Shown here: piece by piece, positions 1 through 7,585 of the stretch | Position numbering within the stretch: the first letter of the stretch is position 1 | Layout: every line of letters begins with the position of its first letter | From: Peptococcaceae bacterium | Lineage (GTDB): Bacteria; Bacillota; Peptococcia; Peptococcales; Peptococcaceae | DNA: 8,132 nt | Assembly (NCBI GenBank): GCA_017387265.1 | Contig: JAFOFM010000174.1 | Coordinates: 1-8,132, forward strand | Direction: 5' to 3' | The notes under the pieces: generated by a model | Database searches by the model: none | Told to the model about the DNA's origin: nothing | What the model saw: only the letters and a program-made list of their open reading frames with translations | Made by a program: the position numbers and the translations under genes

Positions 1-185
1 TGGCAATATCGTCAAGATTTTATCATGATTTAAAGTATGGCATTTCTATGATGTCGTTGGTTCAGTTTCTGTTTTTGCTGAAACTGTTGTCCGATAATGA
101 AAAACTGATTCTGATTCATCAGTTAGAGGCGCTGATAGAGTCTGAATCGTATAGGGAATTTTTAGATAAAATCGATTTTATTTGA
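1..185 (+). CDS. C-terminal fragment of a small helix-turn-helix-like protein (5' end outside window)
   Basis: The reading frame is open from base 3 and ends at the TGA at 183-185, leaving 60 residues; the start lies before the window. The fragment begins with ISSRFYHDLK, which resembles the recognition-helix region of an XRE/Cro-type helix-turn-helix. A leucine-rich segment follows (FLFLLKLLS, residues 22-30), then a charged helix (LEALIESE, 41-48). Residues 1-48 align without gaps to residues 35-82 of the next gene, with 16 of 48 identical by my count, including IS.R.Y...K and FLL..LS..E.L. It is therefore probably a diverged tandem paralogue. A hairpin terminator begins 17 bases after the stop. 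The function is unknown; a DNA-binding regulator is an inference from the paralogue. Confidence 0.6.
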   Translation, partial: AISSRFYHDLKYGISMMSLVQFLFLLKLLSDNEKLILIHQLEALIESESYREFLDKIDFI

Positions 186-202
186 GTAAGAAAATATGTA
201 CC

Positions 203-243
203 CCCGTTTAAGCAGAAGATGGTTCTGGTTTGAACGGGTTTTT
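203..243 (+). terminator. Rho-independent terminator after the first small gene
   Basis: CCCGTTTAA (203-211) pairs with TTGAACGGG (230-238), nine pairs with one G-U. An inner stem, CAGAA (213-217) with TTCTG (223-227), extends it, with a five-base loop. The run TTTTT follows at 239-243. It lies just after the stop at 185, so it should end the upstream transcript and make the next gene a separate unit. Confidence 0.8.
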
Positions 244-339
244 ATTTGCAAAAATTTTTTCAAAAGCGGAAGTATACATCGTCGAAGCCGGTTTCACAAT
301 GCGGTAGAATTTACCTGTCAGTACTATTACATCAGAAAC

Positions 340-346
340 AGGGGGG
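340..346 (+). promoter_or_regulatory. Ribosome binding site that sets the start of the second small gene
   Basis: AGGGGGG lies eight bases before the ATG at 355. The frame is open back to an ATG at 196, but that earlier start has no matching site and falls inside the upstream terminator region. The ATG at 355 is therefore preferred. Confidence 0.75.
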
Positions 347-354
347 CATTTATT

Positions 355-648
355 ATGCACAACTACACTTTAATTTTTCGGCCGCATCTGATCAAACTTT
401 CGGAAGACTGCCGGGAAAAGAATCACTATACACAGGAGCGAATGGCGGAATCGCTGCACATTTCAGCGAGAGCCTATAATAACGTAAAACGGGACAGACA
501 GTCGTTATCGGCATCCACGTTAATTTTTCTTCTGCTGATGCTGAGCGAAGAAGAAGTACTTGCCTTTTTACAGGACATGCGTAATCTGGTGGAACAGGAG
601 CCTACAGAGAACGATATGCTTTATGAAGATGTTCTGGAAATCGGATAG
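355..648 (+). CDS. Small XRE/Cro-like helix-turn-helix protein, 97 aa
   Basis: This is a 97-residue protein. Residues 25-47 read like an XRE helix-turn-helix: YTQERMAESL forms the first helix, HIS the turn and ARAYNNVKRD the recognition helix. TQ-x3-A-x2-L-x-IS is the classic family pattern. A hydrophobic stretch (TLIFLLLML, 55-63) and an acidic helix (SEEEVLAFLQ, 64-73) follow, then an acidic tail. There is no signal peptide, and the hydrophobic stretch looks like a packed helix, not a membrane span. The start at 355 is supported by AGGGGGG eight bases upstream. I see no convincing promoter between the upstream terminator and the start. A terminator begins 13 bases after the stop, so it is a single-gene unit. 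It is a likely DNA-binding regulator; its target is unknown, and nothing ties it to the glycolytic genes downstream. Confidence 0.75.
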   Translation: MHNYTLIFRPHLIKLSEDCREKNHYTQERMAESLHISARAYNNVKRDRQSLSASTLIFLLLMLSEEEVLAFLQDMRNLVEQEPTENDMLYEDVLEIG

Positions 649-660
649 GGGCCATCAGAA

Positions 661-696
661 AAATCTCTTTCGGGAAAAACCGGAAGAGATTTTTTT
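661..696 (+). terminator. Rho-independent terminator before the glycolytic operon
   Basis: AAATCTCTTTCGG (661-673) pairs with CCGGAAGAGATTT (680-692), thirteen pairs with one G-U, around the loop GAAAAA. A T run continues to 696. It separates the small regulator gene from the pgk promoter, so the two are not co-transcribed by default. Confidence 0.9.
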
Positions 697-750
697 GTCT
701 GCGCTGCCGGAAATTTTCCAATTAAATCCGCACCAGCAGGCGGTTCTGTA

Positions 751-779
751 TTGCGCCGGAACGAAAAAAAGTTTATAAT
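751..779 (+). promoter_or_regulatory. Promoter of the pgk-tpiA-gpmI-eno operon
   Basis: TTGCGC (751-756) and a perfect TATAAT (774-779) are separated by 17 bases, the ideal spacing for the housekeeping sigma factor. An A-run lies in the spacer. Transcription should start near 786, giving a leader of about 30 bases. I saw no cggR gene or CggR-like operator. The start site is inferred. Confidence 0.75.
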
Positions 780-798
780 AAAAGCAGTATGAAATCTT

Positions 799-805
799 GG
801 AAGGA
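799..805 (+). promoter_or_regulatory. Ribosome binding site that sets the pgk start
   Basis: GGAAGGA ends on the first base of an in-frame ATG at 805, so that codon cannot use it. The next in-frame ATG, at 817, is 11 bases downstream and gives the normal family N-terminus MAKKTMQDV. Confidence 0.8.
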
Positions 806-816
806 TGCGATACAAC

Positions 817-2004
817 ATGGCAAAAAAAACAATGCAGGACGTTGAATTAACAGGGAAACGCGTATTAATTCGTGTAGACTTCAACGTGCCAAGAAGTAAA
901 ACAACTGGTGAAATTACCAATGATGTTAGAATTCAGGCTGGTGTTCCAACCATTAAATATCTGGTAGAACAGGGCGCGAAAGTAATTATCATGACCCATA
1001 TGGGCCGTCCAAAAGGCGAAGTAAAAGAAGAACTGCGCCTGGATCGCGTGGCAGAACGTTTAGCAGAGTTAATCGGTCAGCCGGTTAAAAAACTGAACGA
1101 AGTAGTAGGTCCTGAAGTAGAAGCAGCTGTAGCAGCTATGCAGAACGGCGATGTAATCATGCTGGAAAACGTTCGTTTCCTGCCTGGTGAAACCGATAAC
1201 GATATGGAACTGGCAAAACAGCTGGCTGCTCTGGGTGATGTATATGTAAACGATGCATTCGGTACAGCACACCGTGCACATTGCTCCACAGAAGGCGTTG
1301 GCCGTATTCTGCCTGGCGTAATGGGCTTCTTAATGGATAAAGAAATTTCTGTACTGGGTAAAGCATTAAGCGAAGCGGAACATCCATTTGTGGCTATCGT
1401 TGGCGGTTCTAAAATCTCCGATAAAATCGGTGTTGTACAGAACCTGCTGGAAAAAGTAGACTGCCTGATGATTGGCGGCGGTATGGCAAATACCTTCTTA
1501 AAAGCAAAAGGTTACGAAATGGGTACTTCTTTAGTGGAAGACGATAAAACCGCTCTGGCTCTGGAAATTATGCAGCATGCAGAAGCAATGGGCAAAAAAC
1601 TGTTAATTCCAGTGGACTTAACAGTAGCAGCGGCTATCGAACAGCCTGAAACAGCAAAGACCGTTGGCGTAGATGCTGTACCAGCTGATAAAATGGCTCT
1701 GGATATCGGGCCTGAAACTGTAAAACTGTATCAGCAGGCTGTTAGCGATGCAAAAACCGTTATCTGGAACGGGCCAATGGGCGTATTTGAAGTAGATGCG
1801 TTTGCTGTTGGGACTGCGTCTGTAGCACAGGCTGTAGCTAATTCCGGCGCTTACTCTATCGTAGGCGGCGGCGACTCCGTAGCATCTATCGAAAAAGCCG
1901 GCTTAAATGATAAAATTGATCATATCTCTACCGGCGGCGGTGCTTCTCTGGAATTCCTGGAAGGCAAAAAACTGCCAGGTATCGAAATTTTACAGGATAA
2001 ATAA
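817..2004 (+). CDS. pgk: Phosphoglycerate kinase
   Basis: Phosphoglycerate kinase makes ATP and 3-phosphoglycerate from 1,3-bisphosphoglycerate in the cytoplasm. From the ATG at 817 the protein has 395 residues, the normal length for the bacterial single-function enzyme. The substrate-binding RVDFNVP is at 19-25 and THMGRPKG at 60-67. LENVRF and GGSKISDKI follow. The nucleotide-binding C-terminal domain shows GPMGVFE at 319-325, VGGGDS at 349-354 and STGGGASLE at 371-379. The start was chosen over an in-frame ATG at 805 because the ribosome binding site overlaps that codon. It is the first gene of the operon, with its own promoter and with no gap gene before it. Proline codons are mostly CCA/CCT (13 of 14), the mark of a very highly expressed gene here. 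The loop after NVP (RSKTTGEITND) looks slightly longer than in many homologues. The call is certain. Confidence 0.99.
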   Translation: MAKKTMQDVELTGKRVLIRVDFNVPRSKTTGEITNDVRIQAGVPTIKYLVEQGAKVIIMTHMGRPKGEVKEELRLDRVAERLAELIGQPVKKLNEVVGPEVEAAVAAMQNGDVIMLENVRFLPGETDNDMELAKQLAALGDVYVNDAFGTAHRAHCSTEGVGRILPGVMGFLMDKEISVLGKALSEAEHPFVAIVGGSKISDKIGVVQNLLEKVDCLMIGGGMANTFLKAKGYEMGTSLVEDDKTALALEIMQHAEAMGKKLLIPVDLTVAAAIEQPETAKTVGVDAVPADKMALDIGPETVKLYQQAVSDAKTVIWNGPMGVFEVDAFAVGTASVAQAVANSGAYSIVGGGDSVASIEKAGLNDKIDHISTGGGASLEFLEGKKLPGIEILQDK

Positions 2005-2015
2005 AAAATCAGGAT

Positions 2016-2022
2016 AGGGGAG
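2016..2022 (+). promoter_or_regulatory. Ribosome binding site supporting the TTG start of tpiA
   Basis: AGGGGAG lies eight bases before the TTG at 2031. No in-frame ATG gives the conserved N-terminus, because the motif ANWKM starts at residue 8, so the TTG must be the start. Confidence 0.85.
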
Positions 2023-2030
2023 TAGTCGTT

Positions 2031-2783
2031 TTGCGGAAACCCATTATCATAGCAAACTGGAAAATGTATAAAACGCGGGCAGAGGCTTCGGCCTTCTGCC
2101 GTGCGTTTCTGCCGCTGATTAACGGGCAGGATCAGGTGGATGCCGTTATCTGCGCACCGTTTACCCAGCTGGATGTGCTGGCAAATGAGCTGGCCGGCAG
2201 TAATGTAGGGTTTGGTGCTCAGAACTTCTATCCGGTGGCGGAAGGTGCCTTTACCGGGGAAGTAAGTCTGCCGATGCTGCAGGAAATTGGTGTGCAGTAT
2301 GTAATTATCGGTCATTCGGAACGGAGAGAAATCTTCCGTGAAGATGATGCGCTGATTCAGCAGAAAGTACAGGCTGCCTATGCTGCCGGTGTACAGCCGA
2401 TTTTATGTGTAGGTGAGCATCTGGAACAGCGTGAAAGCGGTGTAACTGTGAGCGTTTGCAGCACACAGATGCTGTCTGCATTAGAAGGGCTCACAGAAGA
2501 TCAGCTGAAAACTCTGATTGTGGCGTATGAACCAATCTGGGCAATCGGTACCGGTAAAACAGCTACCGCAGCAGATACGGAAGAAGTAATCGGTGCTCTG
2601 CGTCAGAGTATTGCAGAAAAATACGGTCAGGAAGTTGCAGAGTGCGTACGGTTTCAGTACGGCGGCAGCGTAAAACCGGAAAATATTGCAGAACTGATGG
2701 CGCAGCCGGATATCGATGGTGCACTGGTTGGCGGTGCAAGCCTCAAACCGGAAAGCTTCAGTCAGCTGATTCTGTATAAGTAA
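2031..2783 (+). CDS. tpiA: Triose-phosphate isomerase
   Basis: Triose-phosphate isomerase interconverts dihydroxyacetone phosphate and glyceraldehyde 3-phosphate. The 250 residues match the usual TIM-barrel length. Catalytic positions are all present: N9 and K11 in ANWKM, H95 in IIGHSERRE (electrophile), and E167 in AYEPIWAIGTG (catalytic base), followed by the flexible loop 6. The phosphate-binding YGGSVKPEN is at 210-218 and GALVGGASL at 230-238. It starts with TTG, supported by AGGGGAG eight bases upstream, and begins 26 bases after the pgk stop, so it is translated from the same message. Proline codons are mostly CCG (8 of 10) and CGG arginine occurs, unlike pgk and eno. This suggests less translational optimisation. 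The call is certain. Confidence 0.99.
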   Translation: MRKPIIIANWKMYKTRAEASAFCRAFLPLINGQDQVDAVICAPFTQLDVLANELAGSNVGFGAQNFYPVAEGAFTGEVSLPMLQEIGVQYVIIGHSERREIFREDDALIQQKVQAAYAAGVQPILCVGEHLEQRESGVTVSVCSTQMLSALEGLTEDQLKTLIVAYEPIWAIGTGKTATAADTEEVIGALRQSIAEKYGQEVAECVRFQYGGSVKPENIAELMAQPDIDGALVGGASLKPESFSQLILYK

Positions 2784-2803
2784 GAACATTAGGGGGTTCT
2801 GTT

Positions 2804-4327
2804 GTGAATAAACAACTGCCTGTTGTGCTGATGATTCTGGATGGCTGGGGCATCAGCGAACATAAAGAGGGCAATGCTATTGCCCAGAGTAATACCGAAA
2901 ATATGGACAGATTACTGGCGCAGTATGGTCACAGCCAGCTGTTCTGTTCCGGCGAATATGTAGGTCTGCCGGAAGGGCAGCAGGGGAACTCGGAAGTAGG
3001 ACATCTGAACCTGGGTGCCGGCCGTGTTGTGTATCAGGAACTGACCAGAATCAATAAAGCAGTACGTGAGCATACTCTGCAGGATAATCCGGCATTTCAG
3101 AACGTTATGGCGCACTGTATGGAACAGAATAAAGCGCTGCATCTGATGGGTCTGGTATCTCCGGGCGGTGTACACAGCCACAGCAGTCATCTGTATGGTC
3201 TTCTGGAAATGGCGGCTGCAAAAGGCTTAAAAGAAGTATACGTGCACTGCTTCCTGGATGGTCGTGATGTAGGGCCATCTACCGGGTTGGGTTTTGTAGA
3301 GGAGCTGGAAGATAAACTGCAGCAGATTGGCGTGGGTAGAATTGCTACTGTGTCCGGTCGCTACTATGCGATGGATCGCGATAATCGCTGGGAACGTGTA
3401 GAAAAAGCTTACCGTGCTATGACAGCCGGTGCCGGTGAAACCGCTGCCAGTGCAGTTGAGGCGGTACAGCAGTCTTATGACAAAGGGGAAACCGATGAGT
3501 TTGTTCTGCCGACCGTTGTACAGGCTGACGGGAAACCGGTAGCTGTTATTCAGGCTGGTGACGGCGTTATCTTCTTTAACTTCAGAGGCGACCGTGCTCG
3601 CGAAATCAGTAAAGCATTTGTAAATAGAGAATTTGATGGATTCAGCCGTGAATATCTGGGTGTTCAGTATGTTGCTATGACACAGTATGAAGAAGGTCTG
3701 GATATGACTGTGGCATTCCCGCCGCAGGATTTACAGAATACACTGGGTCAGGTGCTGGCAGATAATCAGGTGAAACAGTTCCGTGTAGCAGAAACTGAAA
3801 AATATGCTCATGTAACATTCTTCTTTAACGGCGGCGTGGAAGAGCCAAATCCGCTGGAAGACCGCCTGCTGGTTCCGTCTCCAAAAGTGGCAACTTATGA
3901 TCTGCAGCCGGAAATGAGCGCCATTGAAGTAAAAGATAAACTGATTGAAGCCATCAAAGGCGGCGAATATCCGTTTATTTTAGTAAACTTTGCAAATACA
4001 GATATGGTTGGCCATACAGGTATTCCGGAAGCTGCACAGAAAGCTGTAGAAACTGTTGATAAATGTGTCGGCGAAGTTGCCGATGCTGTAAAAAATGCCG
4101 GCGGTGTACTGTTAATTACAGCAGACCACGGCAATGCAGAACAGATGGTAGACCCTGTGAAAGGGACTCCGCACACAGCACATACAGCGAATCCGGTACC
4201 GTTTGTTGTAATGTCCGCAGAACCATATACTGTGAAAGACGGTTCTTTGCAGGATGTGGCACCGACTGTATTAAAATTATTAGGGATTGACAAACCGGCT
4301 GATATGACCGGTGAAAGTTTAATATAA
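2804..4327 (+). CDS. gpmI: 2,3-bisphosphoglycerate-independent phosphoglycerate mutase
   Basis: This enzyme converts 3-phosphoglycerate to 2-phosphoglycerate through a phosphoserine intermediate, normally with two Mn2+ ions. The 507 residues match the family length of about 510. The alkaline-phosphatase-type domain shows D13 in LDGWG, the nucleophile S63 in GNSEVGHLN, D400 and H404 in NTDMVGHTG, D441 and H442 in TADHGNAEQM, and HTAHT at 457-461. The inserted phosphotransferase domain has H124 in GVHSHSSH, LDGRD at 151-155, SGRYYAMDRD at 184-193, FRGDR at 260-264 and K333 in ETEKYAH. The start is GTG with AGGGGG seven bases upstream, 20 bases after tpiA. Seventeen of 23 proline codons are CCG, like tpiA. 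The glycine in FRGDR sits at a position where proline or alanine is common, so it probably does no harm. The call is certain. Confidence 0.99.
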   Translation: MNKQLPVVLMILDGWGISEHKEGNAIAQSNTENMDRLLAQYGHSQLFCSGEYVGLPEGQQGNSEVGHLNLGAGRVVYQELTRINKAVREHTLQDNPAFQNVMAHCMEQNKALHLMGLVSPGGVHSHSSHLYGLLEMAAAKGLKEVYVHCFLDGRDVGPSTGLGFVEELEDKLQQIGVGRIATVSGRYYAMDRDNRWERVEKAYRAMTAGAGETAASAVEAVQQSYDKGETDEFVLPTVVQADGKPVAVIQAGDGVIFFNFRGDRAREISKAFVNREFDGFSREYLGVQYVAMTQYEEGLDMTVAFPPQDLQNTLGQVLADNQVKQFRVAETEKYAHVTFFFNGGVEEPNPLEDRLLVPSPKVATYDLQPEMSAIEVKDKLIEAIKGGEYPFILVNFANTDMVGHTGIPEAAQKAVETVDKCVGEVADAVKNAGGVLLITADHGNAEQMVDPVKGTPHTAHTANPVPFVVMSAEPYTVKDGSLQDVAPTVLKLLGIDKPADMTGESLI

Positions 4328-4336
4328 AAATCTTAG

Positions 4337-5635
<1,299 letters not shown>

Positions 5636-5677
5636 TTGGGTATCAGGAAAGAATCTGTAAAAAACAGAAAGTTTTCA

Positions 5678-5706
5678 TTGCAATTTCAAAATGCATCTGA
5701 TAGAAT
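5678..5706 (+). promoter_or_regulatory. Promoter upstream of secG
   Basis: TTGCAA (5678-5683) and TAGAAT (5701-5706) are 17 bases apart. TGA directly before the -10 box gives an extended -10 (TGN-TAGAAT). Transcription should start near 5713. It would let secG be expressed apart from the glycolytic genes. Confidence 0.7.
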
Positions 5707-5744
5707 AGATACATTGAGTAGAAGTTGATGAAGGAGGATTTACA

Positions 5745-5969
5745 GTGAATATTCTGGTAACAATTATTGTAGTTATCTCCGCTATCGGTTTAATTGCCAC
5801 TGTTTTACTGCAGTCTGGTAAAAGTGCTGGCTTATCCGGTGCTATCACTGGTGGTGCAGAAACCTTTTTAGGTAAAAAAGGTATGGATGATACATTTGCA
5901 ATGTGGTCTAAAGTATTTGCAGTTGCCTTTATGGTATCTGTATTCGTACTCTCCATGCTGACAAAATAA
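5745..5969 (+). CDS. secG: Preprotein translocase subunit SecG
   Basis: SecG is the small accessory subunit of the SecYEG channel in the cytoplasmic membrane. The 74 residues show the family plan: a first membrane span at about 3-22, the conserved cytoplasmic loop LLQSGKSAGLSGAITGG with GAETFLGKK (21-45), and a second span at about 56-72. The start is GTG, seven bases after a strong AAGGAGG. Placement right after eno is a recurrent arrangement in this kind of bacterium. Here it has its own promoter and ends at a strong terminator 12 bases after the stop. The frequent followers rnr and smpB are not present. Confidence 0.96.
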   Translation: MNILVTIIVVISAIGLIATVLLQSGKSAGLSGAITGGAETFLGKKGMDDTFAMWSKVFAVAFMVSVFVLSMLTK

Positions 5970-5981
5970 GAGAACAAGTTG

Positions 5982-6009
5982 GGCACTGACTTTGGTCGGT
6001 GCCTTTTTT
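5982..6009 (+). terminator. Rho-independent terminator after secG
   Basis: GGCACTGAC (5982-5990) pairs with GTCGGTGCC (5995-6003), nine pairs with one G-U, around the tetraloop TTTG, followed by TTTTTT (6004-6009). It closes the glycolysis-secG block. Confidence 0.93.
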
Positions 6010-6068
6010 GTTTGCATATTTCTGTGTTAAAAGGAATATGAGAAATAAAGAACGTAATAAATAAGCAG

Positions 6069-6097
6069 TTGCATGAAAAAATAGAAACAGCTATAAT
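6069..6097 (+). promoter_or_regulatory. Promoter of the TraB-family gene
   Basis: TTGCAT (6069-6074) and a perfect TATAAT (6092-6097) are 17 bases apart. Transcription should start near 6104, with a leader of about 55 bases. The heptamer AACAGCT (6086-6092) touches the -10 box and recurs inverted as AGCTGTT at 6126-6132. Confidence 0.75.
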
Positions 6098-6146
6098 GAA
6101 ATGATAATGCAAATATGGCAGCGTGAGCTGTTACATACTAACAAAA

Positions 6147-6152
6147 AAGGAG
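6147..6152 (+). promoter_or_regulatory. Ribosome binding site choosing between two adjacent ATGs
   Basis: AAGGAG lies four bases before the ATG at 6157 and seven bases before the ATG at 6160. Most other genes here use spacings of six to eight bases, so 6160 is preferred. The difference is one methionine. Confidence 0.6.
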
Positions 6153-6159
6153 CAGCATG

Positions 6160-7326
6160 ATGACAGGGGAAGAACATATCACCAGGGTGCCGTATCAGGA
6201 TAAGGAATTAATTCTGATCGCCACAGCGCATGTGTCGAAAGCAAGTGCCGAGCTGGTAAAAGAAGTGATTGACCGGGAACAGCCGGACAGTATCTGTGTT
6301 GAACTGGATAAAGACCGTTACGATAATATTAAAAATCCGAAAGGCTGGTCAGATACCGACCTGACTAAGGTAATTAAAGATGGCAAGGTTGGCTTTATGC
6401 TGGCGAATCTGGTGCTGGGTTCCTACCAGAAAAAACTTGCAAAACAGCTGGAGACGAATGTTGGTCAGGAAATGATTCAGGGGATTCAGTCAGCAGAAGA
6501 AACCGGAGCAGAACTGGTACTGGCAGACCGCAGCGTACAGACCACTTTTATGCGAATCTGGCGCAAAATGAATCTGAAAGAAAAATTTGATTTACTGCTG
6601 AATTTATTTTTTGCACTGGATGATGAAGAAGAAAACGAAATTACCGATGAGGAAATCAATAACCTTCTTCAGAAAGACATGCTGGAAGGTGCTATGGCAA
6701 ATATGAAGGATGAATTCCCGAAAATTGCCGATATCTTACTGCATGAGCGTGATCAGTATCTGGCCAATAAAATCAAAAATGCACCAGGGAAAAAGGTTGT
6801 GGCTGTACTGGGCGGTGCTCATGTAGCCGGCGTAACTGAAGAAATTTTCAAAGAGCAGGACATGGAGGAAATCGGCAACGTGCCTCCTGCAGGGAAAAGC
6901 GGAAAAATAATCAGCTGGGGGATTCCGGCACTGATTATTGCTCTGATTGCCTATGGGTTTGTGCAGGGTGTAGATACCGGCCTGGAACAGGTAGGCACCT
7001 GGGTTTTATGGAATGGCGGGCTGGCAGCCCTGTTTACCGCCTTAATGCTGGGTCATCCATTCAGCGTTATCACAGCATTTGTGGTAGCACCGATTTCATC
7101 GCTGAATCCGATGCTGGCCTGCGGCTGGTTTGCAGGTTTAATGGAAGCCCATATGCGGAAACCAAAAGTAGAGGATGTCAGCAATATTTCCAATGATATT
7201 TTCAGCGTAAAAGGCTTTTTCCGCAACCGGTTTCTGCGTACGTTGCTGATTGTTATTATGGCAAATCTGGGCAGTTCGCTTGGAACTATTATTGCCGGGC
7301 TGGATATTATTAAAAGTGTATTTTAA
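6160..7326 (+). CDS. TraB/PrgY-family membrane protein
   Basis: This is a TraB/PrgY-family protein of 388 residues. The N-terminal TraB domain has TAHVSK at 22-27, ICVELDKDR at 45-53, GAELVLADR at 116-124, ERDQYLA at 196-202 and VAVLGGAHV at 214-222. The paired GxxH-type motifs (TAHVS and GGAHV) and conserved acidic residues are shared with the Tiki/EreA-like superfamily, for which metal-dependent hydrolase or protease activity has been proposed. An acidic linker (DDEEENEITDEE) is at 154-165. The C-terminal part has about four membrane spans (roughly 250-269, 281-299, 300-322 and 360-380), with HPFSVITAFVVAPI and ANLGSSLGT as conserved patches. PrgY of Enterococcus plasmids blocks self-produced pheromone; chromosomal copies like this have no settled role, and nothing here suggests conjugation. 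It is a single-gene unit with its own promoter. The family assignment is firm; the function is not. Confidence 0.93.
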   Translation: MTGEEHITRVPYQDKELILIATAHVSKASAELVKEVIDREQPDSICVELDKDRYDNIKNPKGWSDTDLTKVIKDGKVGFMLANLVLGSYQKKLAKQLETNVGQEMIQGIQSAEETGAELVLADRSVQTTFMRIWRKMNLKEKFDLLLNLFFALDDEEENEITDEEINNLLQKDMLEGAMANMKDEFPKIADILLHERDQYLANKIKNAPGKKVVAVLGGAHVAGVTEEIFKEQDMEEIGNVPPAGKSGKIISWGIPALIIALIAYGFVQGVDTGLEQVGTWVLWNGGLAALFTALMLGHPFSVITAFVVAPISSLNPMLACGWFAGLMEAHMRKPKVEDVSNISNDIFSVKGFFRNRFLRTLLIVIMANLGSSLGTIIAGLDIIKSVF

Positions 7327-7363
7327 TAATATGTATCTTCTGCGTGGACAAATGAATCTATTT

Positions 7364-7400
7364 TTAGGCTGCAACACATATGCTGGATGTTGCAGCCTAA
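7364..7400. repeat. Perfect inverted repeat after the TraB-family gene
   Basis: TTAGGCTGCAAC (7364-7375) is exactly complementary to GTTGCAGCCTAA (7389-7400). An extra A-T pair (7376 with 7388) makes a 13-base-pair stem with an 11-base loop. It starts 38 bases after the upstream stop. No T run follows on either strand, so it is not a standard terminator. It could act as a 3' end stabiliser, a weak terminator or a protein site. Confidence 0.75.
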
Positions 7401-7424
7401 CGATGCCGCAACAAAGGCATTCGT
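7400..7424. repeat. Second, weaker hairpin next to the inverted repeat
   Basis: ACGATGCC (7400-7407) pairs with GGCATTCGT (7416-7424) with one bulged base, around an eight-base loop. It also lacks a T run. It abuts the stronger inverted repeat and could form a two-hairpin 3' structure with it. Confidence 0.4.
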
Positions 7425-7493
7425 AGAAAATGTTCAGAAATGGACGAAGATAAAAAGATAAAAAATGCGTTAAAATATAGCGGTTGACAGGTT

Positions 7494-7503
7494 TTGTATA
7501 CAA
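7494..7503. promoter_or_regulatory. Palindrome TTGTATACAA, possible operator
   Basis: TTGTATACAA is a perfect ten-base palindrome 18 bases upstream of the likely -35 box of the next gene. The core GT-AT-AC has the shape of GntR-family operators, but the family is a guess. The half-site TTGTA recurs at 7537-7541, and its inverse TACAA at 7554-7558, bracketing the -10 box. Confidence 0.4.
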
Positions 7504-7521
7504 TATTCCTCTGCAAATCTA

Positions 7522-7549
7522 TTGTAAAAAATATTTTTGTAAGTATAAT
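7522..7549 (+). promoter_or_regulatory. Promoter of the isopropylmalate-synthase-like gene
   Basis: TTGTAA (7522-7527) and a perfect TATAAT (7544-7549) are 16 bases apart in an A/T-rich setting. Transcription should start near 7556, giving a leader of about 100 bases that carries a terminator-like hairpin. Confidence 0.6.
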
Positions 7550-7585
7550 AAAATACAACAGCAGAACCTGATTAAACTGACAATG

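Noticed and set aside
246..278. TTGCAA and TATACA as a promoter for the second small gene
   Set aside because: The spacing is 21 bases, too long for a standard promoter, so I left the promoter unassigned.
196..354. Upstream extension of the second small gene to an ATG at 196
   Set aside because: The start has no ribosome binding site, and it would place coding sequence over a clear terminator hairpin. AGGGGGG before 355 gives a better start and a normal helix-turn-helix protein.
621..920. Minus-strand 99-residue open frame across the pgk promoter
   Set aside because: It overlaps a strong + strand terminator, the pgk promoter and the start of pgk, and its product resembles no known family.
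3581..3595. FRGDR in GpmI where proline is common, as a damaged active site
   Set aside because: The two arginines and the aspartate are kept, and the middle position varies among good homologues (alanine in some), so activity is likely intact.
7484..7489. TTGACA as the -35 box for the last gene
   Set aside because: It matches the consensus perfectly, but the bases 15-18 positions downstream are T/C-rich with no -10-like element. The TTGTAA/TATAAT pair fits better.
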